DNA from: UBA4416 sp046594225
Lineage (GTDB): Bacteria; Bacteroidota; Bacteroidia; B-17B0; Aurantibacillaceae
Direction: 5' to 3'
Length of the DNA stretch: 7,661 nucleotides
Assembly (NCBI GenBank): GCA_046594225.1
Contig: JBKJPW010000193.1
Coordinates: forward strand, 1 to 7,661
Part shown: positions 1-4,734 of the stretch, piece after piece
Layout of the letters: each line of letters opens with the position of its first letter
How positions within the stretch are numbered: position 1 is the first letter of the stretch
Program-made: the position numbers and the translations under genes
The notes under the pieces: model-generated
Seen by the model: only the letters and a program-made list of their open reading frames with translations
Database searches by the model: none
Told to the model about the DNA's origin: nothing

Positions 1-80
1 ACATAGCCACTATATATAAAGGTTAAACCTAAAGCAGAGCTTATGATAAAAAGGAAAATTTTCAGAAGAAGAGGTTTCAT
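1..80 (-). CDS. N-terminus of a membrane protein, possibly DoxX-like (cut by window edge)
   Basis: Seen: an ATG at 78-80 on the minus strand opens a reading frame that stays open to the window edge, giving 26 complete codons. The peptide is MKPLLLKIFLFIISSALG followed by LTFIYSGYV: two lysines, then an almost unbroken hydrophobic stretch, so it is either a first membrane helix or a signal anchor. A good -7 promoter box lies 9 bases upstream of the ATG, which supports this start. Inference: the pattern GLxFIxSGxV resembles the first helix of the DoxX/MauE-type small membrane proteins common in Bacteroidota, but too little is present to be sure. The rest of the gene lies outside the window. Confidence 0.55.
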   Translation of the reverse strand, partial: MKPLLLKIFLFIISSALGLTFIYSGY

Positions 81-89
81 ATTCGCTGT

Positions 90-122
90 CAAATTTACTA
101 TTTATGCTGTAATTAAATCAAA
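90..122 (-). promoter_or_regulatory. Promoter of the edge membrane-protein gene
   Basis: On the minus strand the -7 box TAAATTTG (90-97) matches the Bacteroidota consensus TAnnTTTG exactly. A TTTG (119-122) lies 21 bases further upstream as the -33 element. The -33 element sits inside the A/T tract of the preceding lipoprotein gene's terminator, so terminator and promoter overlap. Confidence 0.6.
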
Positions 123-150
123 AAAAAAGCTTCCAGATATCTGGAAGCTT
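120..150 (-). terminator. Intrinsic terminator of the 97-aa lipoprotein gene
   Basis: Positions 127-150 form a perfect 24-bp palindrome with arms AAGCTTCCAG and CTGGAAGCTT around ATAT. On the minus strand it runs into a tract of about nine U (complement of the A run at 120-128). It starts 26 bases after the stop codon of the lipoprotein gene at 176-469, as expected for rho-independent termination. Confidence 0.85.
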
Positions 151-175
151 CTTAAATATAGTTAATTAAAACTTA

Positions 176-469
176 TTATTTAATAGCACAAGTTGAACTG
201 TAGTTAGAAGTAGTTACGTAGTCAGTACCACCAACTGTAGAAGTACTAGTAGTTACATCAGTTGAGTTACCGCACATTGCAGCAGCAGTTTTCTTACTAG
301 TTTTAGAAATTTCGCGAGTTGAAACAGTTGAAGCATTAGATGGAGTAGAAGATACACCATTTGTACTTACGCTAGTGTTTGTACGTGTACATACGCAAGT
401 AGCAGCTTTTTTACAAGAAGCAAAAGATGCAGCAATAACAACAGCTGCTAATAAAGTGATTTTTTTCAT
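176..469 (-). CDS. Small Cys-containing lipoprotein, Ser/Thr-rich (paralogue of the next gene)
   Basis: Function unknown. The 97-aa product begins with a lipoprotein signal peptide: MKK, a hydrophobic core, then SFASC with the lipidated cysteine at residue 19, followed by two lysines. It is therefore expected to be anchored in a membrane, periplasm-facing or at the surface. The mature part is very rich in Ser and Thr and has four further cysteines (25, 27, 66, 94), enough for two disulfides. The neighbouring 65-aa protein shares the same frame of landmarks: CxxxxxCVCT at the start, SKKxA followed closely by Cys, and a C-terminal CxIK. The first 19 codons of the two genes differ at only 5 of 57 bases by hand alignment, while the mature parts have diverged and this one carries a longer Ser/Thr insert. 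No TAnnTTTG box is visible in front of it, so it may depend on readthrough from the gene upstream. It has its own terminator. Confidence 0.85.
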   Translation of the reverse strand: MKKITLLAAVVIAASFASCKKAATCVCTRTNTSVSTNGVSSTPSNASTVSTREISKTSKKTAAAMCGNSTDVTTSTSTVGGTDYVTTSNYSSTCAIK

Positions 470-502
470 TTTTTTTATTTTTTATGGTTTATTTTTTAAT
501 TT

Positions 503-535
503 AAAAAAAAAGGCTGTTAGTAATAACAGCCTTTT
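503..535 (-). terminator. Intrinsic terminator of the 65-aa lipoprotein gene
   Basis: The stem AAAAGGCTGTTA (508-519) pairs with TAACAGCCTTTT (524-535) around a GTAA loop. On the minus strand it is followed by a U tract from the A run at 503-511. It begins 2 bases after the stop codon of the 65-aa gene and lies between the two paralogues, so it would limit transcription into the 97-aa gene. Confidence 0.85.
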
Positions 536-537
536 AA

Positions 538-735
538 TTATTTAATTTCGCAAGCGTAGTAAGAAGAGTTACCAGTCTGACACCAAGTTTTAGCGTCTTT
601 TTTACTCATTTTAGCTGAAACATAAGTCTCAGTAGATCCATCTGAATTATCTGTACATACACAGTTCCAGTTTTTTTTGCAAGAAGCAAAAGATGCAGCA
701 ATAATTACAACTGCTAATAAAGTAATTTTTTTCAT
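538..735 (-). CDS. Small Cys-containing lipoprotein, 65 aa (paralogue of the adjacent gene)
   Basis: Function unknown. A lipoprotein signal peptide ends in SFASC with the lipidated Cys at residue 19, followed by KK. The short mature part holds cysteines 25, 27, 52 and 62. The segments NWNCVCT, MSKKDAKTWC and ACEIK line up with the 97-aa paralogue, so the two form a tandem duplicated pair. Small SCKK-type lipoproteins with a CxC pair and two distal cysteines are a familiar but uncharacterised type in Bacteroidota (recalled, not searched). The start is firm: an ATG with an A-rich leader, 23 bases downstream of a clear -7 box. The gene has its own promoter, an overlapping 26-bp palindrome that could be an operator, and its own terminator, so it looks like an independently controlled unit. 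There is no enzyme motif. Confidence 0.85.
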   Translation of the reverse strand: MKKITLLAVVIIAASFASCKKNWNCVCTDNSDGSTETYVSAKMSKKDAKTWCQTGNSSYYACEIK

Positions 736-758
736 TTTTTAGTTTTTTAAAGTTTACG

Positions 759-788
759 CAAATTTATATTGTTTTTTTCATATAACAA
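759..788 (-). promoter_or_regulatory. Promoter of the 65-aa lipoprotein gene
   Basis: On the minus strand the -7 box TAAATTTG (759-766) matches TAnnTTTG exactly. TTG at 786-788 lies 19 bases upstream as the -33 element. The -33 element falls inside the left arm of the palindrome at 784-809. Confidence 0.65.
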
Positions 789-809
789 TACCCACTAGTG
801 GGTATTGTT
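784..809. repeat. Perfect 26-bp palindrome, candidate operator
   Basis: Arms AACAATACCCACT and AGTGGGTATTGTT are exact reverse complements with no spacer. The site overlaps the -33 element of the 65-aa lipoprotein promoter and lies 93 bases past the stop codon of miaE. No U tract follows on either strand, so it is a poor rho-independent terminator. A dimeric regulator's binding site fits better. It does not resemble the palindromes in front of the YceI gene, so a different regulator would be needed. An RNA hairpin protecting the miaE 3' end remains possible. Confidence 0.55.
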
Positions 810-902
810 TATATTTAGAATCTATCTAAATAGATGAATACCACAAAAATACAGATTTAATGCCTGATTTTACTATATGGTTAGGGCGTTGTGTTTTTTA
901 TA

Positions 903-1490
903 TTAACCATGAATGGTTTCTTTTTTACTATATTTTTTTAGTATTTGAGCTTCATAATCAAGCCATTGTTGCCACCTTTCGTCTATATTTTCTAAATGCT
1001 CTCCATATTTTCTGGCAAAACCAATAAATAAAGTGTAGTGAGTGGCTTCGCTAATCATTAATTCTCGGTAAAAAGACTTCAAATCCTCATCATTTATTTG
1101 TTCTGATAATAATTTAAAGCGTTCACAGCTTCTTGCTTCAATCATAGCGCCAAACAATAAGCGGTCAATTAAAACAATTTCTTTTCTGTGGTCACCTTTA
1201 CGCATGAATTTGTATAATTCGCCAACATATTCGTCTTTTCTCTCAAAACCAAGTTTTAATCCTCTTTCTTGTATTTTTTGATGAACCATTTGAAAATGGC
1301 TAAGTTCTTCCTGCGCCAATTTCACCATTTCTTCTACTAAATCATCATAATAAGGAAAGCTAATCATAATAGAAATAGCATTGGTAGCAGCTTTTTGCTC
1401 ACAATACGCATGATCCGTTAAAATTTCTTCGATGTTTTTTTCTACGATATTTACCCAGCGAGGGTCGGTTTCTAATTTAAGTCCTAACAT
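903..1490 (-). CDS. miaE: tRNA-(2-methylthio-N6-isopentenyladenosine-37) hydroxylase, MiaE
   Basis: MiaE is a non-haem diiron monooxygenase. It hydroxylates the isopentenyl group of ms2i6A at position 37 of tRNAs that read codons starting with U, acting in the cytoplasm after MiaA and MiaB. The 195-aa product has the family's usual length and its four-helix ferritin-like ligand pattern: Glu31 in DHAYCEQKAA, Glu62 and His65 in EELSHF, Glu118 in EARSCERF, and Glu148 and His151 in SEATHYTLF. These are the two ExxH motifs and two single Glu residues expected for the iron site (family knowledge applied to visible residues). The start MLGLKLETDPRWV is typical of the family, and a TAnnTTTG box lies 19 bases upstream of the ATG. 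The gene is separated from marR by 105 bases and probably transcribed alone; the neighbours show no functional link to tRNA modification. Confidence 0.92.
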   Translation of the reverse strand: MLGLKLETDPRWVNIVEKNIEEILTDHAYCEQKAATNAISIMISFPYYDDLVEEMVKLAQEELSHFQMVHQKIQERGLKLGFERKDEYVGELYKFMRKGDHRKEIVLIDRLLFGAMIEARSCERFKLLSEQINDEDLKSFYRELMISEATHYTLFIGFARKYGEHLENIDERWQQWLDYEAQILKKYSKKETIHG

Positions 1491-1509
1491 GCTATTGAAT
1501 TTATAAGTG

Positions 1510-1517
1510 CAAATGTA
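1510..1517 (-). promoter_or_regulatory. -7 box of the miaE promoter
   Basis: TACATTTG on the minus strand matches TAnnTTTG, 19 bases before the miaE ATG. No convincing TTG lies 19-21 bases further up, so the -33 half is weak or absent. Confidence 0.5.
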
Positions 1518-1595
1518 ATGAGATTTACCATCATTTTTTAAATCGTTACATTCTTATTAATTCTTAGTTCACACTTCGTAAATCGTTGCTTGCAC

Positions 1596-2045
1596 TTAAT
1601 CTCTTAATTTATCTAATAATGTATTGAGCGTATTTATTTCTTCATCAGATAACGATTTAAGTGTTTTTTTTGCCAAATCATCAACATAATCTAGTGATTT
1701 TAATAGTTCTAATCCTTTATCAGTAATAGTCACATTCACACTTCGTCGGTCGTTAGGACATTCTCTTCTTACTAATAATTTTTTCAATAAAAGCTTATCT
1801 ACTATTCTTGATGCATCACTCATTCTATCCAACATACGTTCCTTAATTAATTTAATGCTACATGGGTTGGGATATTGCCCTCTTAAAATTCGTAATACAT
1901 TATATTGTTGCACGGTAATGTCAGAATCTTTAAATAAAGAATCTTGCTGAGCCGTAAGCCAATTGGTTGTATAGATAAGATTGAGCATTAACTTTTGATG
2001 TATGCTTTTAAATTTCTTTTGTTGTATCTCGTCTTCTAATTTCAA
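1596..2045 (-). CDS. MarR-family transcriptional regulator (TTG start)
   Basis: A 149-aa winged helix-turn-helix protein. A helical N-terminus (about 10-38) and C-terminus (about 110-149) would form the dimer interface. The DNA-binding helices lie around 62-90 (SIKLIKERMLDRMSDASRIV). The wing at 93-108 has the family signature DRR (99-101) and TITDKG. MarR proteins bind short palindromes as dimers and usually repress a nearby gene until a ligand or oxidant releases them. The likely target here is the YceI gene immediately upstream, whose promoter is covered by two palindromes. Start choice: the frame is closed by a stop at 2049-2051. The first possible start is TTG at 2043-2045, and the first in-frame ATG is codon 20, which would remove half of the first helix. 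The MKLEDEI start also looks family-like, so TTG is preferred. The gene follows the YceI terminator by 22 bases with no clear promoter, so it may be made at low level by readthrough. Confidence 0.88.
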   Translation of the reverse strand: MKLEDEIQQKKFKSIHQKLMLNLIYTTNWLTAQQDSLFKDSDITVQQYNVLRILRGQYPNPCSIKLIKERMLDRMSDASRIVDKLLLKKLLVRRECPNDRRSVNVTITDKGLELLKSLDYVDDLAKKTLKSLSDEEINTLNTLLDKLRD

Positions 2046-2067
2046 AATTTAAACAGGCTCTAAGTAT

Positions 2068-2097
2068 AAAAAAAGTCCCCAGCTTTAACTGGGGACT
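2068..2097 (-). terminator. Intrinsic terminator of the YceI-family gene
   Basis: The stem AGTCCCCAG (2074-2082) pairs with CTGGGGACT (2089-2097) around a 6-base loop. On the minus strand seven U follow (A run 2068-2074). It starts 17 bases after the YceI stop codon and lies upstream of the marR start, so any marR transcript from the YceI promoter must read through it. Confidence 0.88.
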
Positions 2098-2114
2098 AAT
2101 TTAGTATTTTATAA

Positions 2115-2714
2115 TTACTTAGCTTTTGTAATTTCAACTTTAATGTCTAATCTTACTTCTTCGCCAAGTGCTACGCCACCAGCTTCTAAAGCAGCATTAT
2201 ATTTTAAACCATAATCAATACGATTAATAGCTCCAGTTACTTTAAATGCATAACGCTCGAATCCGTAAGGATCTTTTACAATTTTAGAAGCTCCAATAGC
2301 TGTTAATGAAACAGATTTAGTAACACCGTGCATGGTTAAATCGCCAGTTAAAGTATACGTTCCTTTAATTTTTCCTGGTTTCATTGATTTACTAACGAAA
2401 GTGATTTTAGGAAATTTTTCAACATCAAAAAAATCGGGGCTTTTTAAATGGCCATCTCTTTTATCATCATCTGTATCAATGGTTGATGCATCAACCGAAA
2501 AATCAATTTTAGCGTCGGTAAAATCAGTACCTGCTTTTACCGAAGTTACTTTACCTTCATAAATTTTAAATTTACCTTCTGTTTCACTTACCATCATATG
2601 CGTTACGGCAAATCCAAGTTTACTGTGAGATGCATCTACATTCCAGTTTGTTTGCGCTGCAGCGCTTAAAGAGATAGCTGTTACTGCTACTAATGTTTTT
2701 AATGTTGTTTTCAT
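2115..2714 (-). CDS. Periplasmic YceI-family lipid-binding protein
   Basis: A 199-aa protein with a cleavable signal peptide (residues 1-20, ending SAAA before Gln21), followed by a complete YceI domain. The domain opens with WNVDASHSKLGFAVTHMMVSE and continues through EGKFKIYEG, a central IDTDDDKRDGHLKSPDFFDVEKFPKI stretch, LTMHGVTK and a C-terminal strand region ending VRLDIKVEI. YceI proteins are small lipocalin-like barrels that bind isoprenoid or other amphiphilic molecules in the periplasm; some respond to alkaline or osmotic stress. The ligand cannot be inferred here. The first ATG after a clear promoter is used, with an A-rich leader and no Shine-Dalgarno sequence. Two ATGTTAyAACAT palindromes cover the promoter, and the next gene on the same strand encodes a MarR regulator, so local repression is likely. 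A strong terminator follows the gene. Confidence 0.92.
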   Translation of the reverse strand: MKTTLKTLVAVTAISLSAAAQTNWNVDASHSKLGFAVTHMMVSETEGKFKIYEGKVTSVKAGTDFTDAKIDFSVDASTIDTDDDKRDGHLKSPDFFDVEKFPKITFVSKSMKPGKIKGTYTLTGDLTMHGVTKSVSLTAIGASKIVKDPYGFERYAFKVTGAINRIDYGLKYNAALEAGGVALGEEVRLDIKVEITKAK

Positions 2715-2743
2715 ATGTTTTTTTTGGTTTAAATATTTCGATA

Positions 2744-2774
2744 CAAATATATGTTATAACATTAGATGTTACAA
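2744..2774 (-). promoter_or_regulatory. Promoter of the YceI-family gene
   Basis: On the minus strand the -7 box TATATTTG (2744-2751) matches TAnnTTTG. TTG at 2772-2774 lies 20 bases upstream as the -33 element. Both elements are touched by the palindromes at 2751-2782. The -7 box is 29 bases upstream of the ATG. Confidence 0.7.
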
Positions 2775-2782
2775 CATCTAAT
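2751..2782. promoter_or_regulatory. Double palindromic operator, probably for the adjacent MarR regulator
   Basis: Two copies of one 12-bp palindrome are present: ATGTTATAACAT (2751-2762, perfect) and ATGTTACAACAT (2766-2777, one central mismatch), 15 bp centre to centre. The second is extended to 10-bp arms (ATTAGATGTT and AACATCTAAT, 2761-2782). They span the YceI promoter from the -33 element to the edge of the -7 box, the position expected for a repressor that blocks RNA polymerase. Size and symmetry fit MarR-family sites. Assignment to the MarR protein at 1596-2045 is inference from adjacency. Confidence 0.65.
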
Positions 2783-2833
2783 TTAGAATAATTGTTAAAT
2801 TATTGTTATCTTTTGATTTTAAAGTAGATAGGA

Positions 2834-4582
2834 TTACTGCTTAATAACCTTGTAGGTTATTTTTTCGTGCCCAATAAATAAAGTAGCAAAATAAATGCCT
2901 TTAGAAAAATAAGAAATATCAATTGGATTATTCTCTTCTGATAAGTTTTGTTCGAATAACTCTCTCCCAAGAACATCAGTAAAAATTAATTTTGTTTTAT
3001 TTTCTCTGAAATAGCTGCTCGAAAAAATAAGTTTATCAATTGTTGGGTTTGGAAATAGAGTTATTGAATTTTTCATTAATTCCTTAATACCTACATCAAT
3101 ACTACCTAAACAATTTGGTTTATTAGTTGAGTAATAAAAAGCTTTGATCTTATCGATATCATTTTCCAATTTAATAACACTGCCGTCTATATTACCTATA
3201 GAAGAACTATCAACACTGGTAACAAATGCAAATTCAATTTCGGTACTATCATGTGCATTAAAATTAAAGGGCCCAATACTTAATAAATAACATCTGTTTC
3301 CTGGCGTATTAGCACTATTTTTTTCTGTCCAGTTTGTAGCGCATATTGTATTTGTTTGATTGCTTCCTGTGAAAACATGTTTAGTTTGAATTGAACCGCC
3401 GTAAGCATCGCTACCACAAGTAAAAGGTGAGCCATCTCGCCACGCACCAGTCATATATTGATAGTTTTGAAAAGCGTTTTGTGGATCTATCATAGCAAGA
3501 TTAGGTGGTGTTCCAAAAGATGGAAAATGATTGTAATAATAAATATTTGGGGTTAATAATTCTTCATTTACTTCGTCTGTTATACCGTCGTTATCATTAT
3601 CTATTCCGTCATTTAACGCAGCTTTAGGAGCTTTTAAAAGTACTGTTCCCGTAGCAGGTAGAATGTTTCCATAAATAGAATCGTTTCCTGAACCGTTATA
3701 AGCAAATGCATATCCTTTTTGAGGATTTGAGCCAACATAATCATCTTGCCAGTTTCCAATAGTTGCATCTACCCAAATGCCAACATAGGTTTGCGTTAAA
3801 GTAAATGAGCTATTGTTGTATAATTTATAATGATGAAAAGTTGTATTTAATAATTCATTTTTTCCATTAACTACTTGAGGGCAACCGTAAGCATAATCAA
3901 TTGCATTTACTTGTAATCCAATTGCTTTTCCTCCAGAGCCATGATTGTTGCCGTTGTCATTAAAAATATGATATAAAGTTTGGTCACCTTTAATGTCTGG
4001 GTAATCGCCGTCAACTTTCGGGTTATATTTTCCGTCATTATTTACATCAATAAATGGAGCTAATTTTTGTGGAGGATAAACAACTGTATCGAATGCTGGC
4101 CAAGATAAAATATCAAAAGTAGGTGTATATAAGTTGTTTTGTATAAAACCATTATTATAGTTAGTAATAAAATCATTAATATCTGTATAATTTACTTTCC
4201 AAATTTTATCATAAACGGAGCATTGCATTGAGTTAATTGATGCGTCCATTGTACTTAGCGGTCCTGTCCAAAAATCAACACCACCTTGCCTATATGTTTG
4301 TGCAGCAACCTTTAATTGACCTACACCATCTATACCGCCAACCCAAAGAAATGATGCGCCTGAAGCTGATTTTCCGCTGCCTTTAGGAAATTCATAGGAC
4401 TGTAATTGATTCCCGAAAATATTCCAGTTCATATCTCCACCAGAATAGATTGGAGTTTTGATATTATTAATATCCAAATATTCAGAGTTAAAAGCAGGAG
4501 AACATCCAGCATTTGGCTTCATGTTTTCTTGACATAAATAAATAATTGGAAAAAAAAGAGAAAAGAATAATAAATTTTTCAT
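2834..4582 (-). CDS. Secreted protein with T9SS type A C-terminal sorting domain, function unknown
   Basis: A 582-aa product. Residues 1-18 (MKNLLFFSLFFPIIYLCQ) form a signal peptide for inner-membrane export. The last 78 residues are a T9SS type A sorting domain: ITLFPNPTIDKLIF, LIFTDVLGRELFE, then IDISYFSKGIYFATL and a final basic strand. The protein should thus cross the outer membrane and be released or anchored at the surface. The body has motifs seen in a large uncharacterised Bacteroidota family (recalled): SFLWVGGIDGVGQLKVAAQT with YRQGGVDFWTGPLS close behind. It also has two Asp-rich calcium-type loops, DVNNDGKYNPKVDGD (about 179-193) and DGIDNDNDGITDE (about 325-337). No catalytic motif is recognised. 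Start: ATG at 4580-4582 is preferred because it begins the signal peptide; an in-frame ATG at 4610-4612 would add ten residues before it. It diverges from thrS; no hairpin/U-tract terminator was found before the YceI operator. Confidence 0.85.
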   Translation of the reverse strand: MKNLLFFSLFFPIIYLCQENMKPNAGCSPAFNSEYLDINNIKTPIYSGGDMNWNIFGNQLQSYEFPKGSGKSASGASFLWVGGIDGVGQLKVAAQTYRQGGVDFWTGPLSTMDASINSMQCSVYDKIWKVNYTDINDFITNYNNGFIQNNLYTPTFDILSWPAFDTVVYPPQKLAPFIDVNNDGKYNPKVDGDYPDIKGDQTLYHIFNDNGNNHGSGGKAIGLQVNAIDYAYGCPQVVNGKNELLNTTFHHYKLYNNSSFTLTQTYVGIWVDATIGNWQDDYVGSNPQKGYAFAYNGSGNDSIYGNILPATGTVLLKAPKAALNDGIDNDNDGITDEVNEELLTPNIYYYNHFPSFGTPPNLAMIDPQNAFQNYQYMTGAWRDGSPFTCGSDAYGGSIQTKHVFTGSNQTNTICATNWTEKNSANTPGNRCYLLSIGPFNFNAHDSTEIEFAFVTSVDSSSIGNIDGSVIKLENDIDKIKAFYYSTNKPNCLGSIDVGIKELMKNSITLFPNPTIDKLIFSSSYFRENKTKLIFTDVLGRELFEQNLSEENNPIDISYFSKGIYFATLFIGHEKITYKVIKQ

Positions 4583-4585
4583 GTT

Positions 4586-4593
4586 CAAAGATA
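4586..4593 (-). promoter_or_regulatory. Possible -7 box immediately before the T9SS-protein gene
   Basis: TATCTTTG on the minus strand matches TAnnTTTG and is identical to the thrS -7 box. It lies only 3 bases before the preferred ATG, so it would give a leaderless or nearly leaderless message, and no -33 TTG is well placed. It may be chance in AT-rich DNA. Confidence 0.25.
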
Positions 4594-4683
4594 AAAAATT
4601 ATCAGCGATCATCTAAATTCGTAACTCGTCAATCTAACTTCGTACTTCTTAAATTTTACTTTTTAATTTACCATATATTCCAT

Positions 4684-4691
4684 TATCTTTG
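4684..4691 (+). promoter_or_regulatory. -7 box of the thrS-infC-rpmI operon promoter
   Basis: TATCTTTG matches TAnnTTTG exactly. A T-rich stretch around 4661-4664 stands about 19 bases upstream where the -33 element should be, but lacks the G. Transcription would begin near 4697, leaving a leader of roughly 35-40 bases before thrS. Confidence 0.6.
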
Positions 4692-4707
4692 TTCCCCTAA
4701 ATTAAAG

Positions 4708-4727
4708 CCCACGTTTGTAAGTGGGAG
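4708..4727 (+). promoter_or_regulatory. thrS leader hairpin overlapping a Shine-Dalgarno-like GGGAG
   Basis: CCCAC (4708-4712) can pair with GTGGG (4721-4725) around an 8-base loop. The right arm contains most of GGGAG (4723-4727), which lies 7 bases before the thrS ATG. If the hairpin forms, it would hide the ribosome site. The stem is only 5 bp, so a regulatory role is tentative. Confidence 0.4.
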
Positions 4728-4734
4728 CAACATT

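Noticed and set aside
2332..2562. Plus-strand open frame inside the YceI gene
   Set aside because: It is an antisense shadow of a well-supported coding region with no family resemblance, promoter or ribosome site.
2787..2804. AATAATT/AATTATT hairpin as terminator of the T9SS-protein gene
   Set aside because: Only A-T pairs, 7 bp, and no U tract; expected by chance in such AT-rich DNA.
2843..2865. Hairpin AATAACC/GGTTATT followed by T run on the plus strand
   Set aside because: It lies inside the coding end of the minus-strand gene; no plus-strand gene leads into it, and on the minus strand no U tract follows.
4583..4612. Ten-residue N-terminal extension of the T9SS protein
   Set aside because: It would put polar residues before a signal peptide that begins well at the ATG at 4580-4582.
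4546..4734. 63-codon in-frame extension upstream of thrS
   Set aside because: It overlaps the 5' end of the divergent T9SS-protein gene, lies upstream of the -7 box at 4684, and adds residues foreign to ThrRS; the TGS domain begins exactly at the ATG at 4735.
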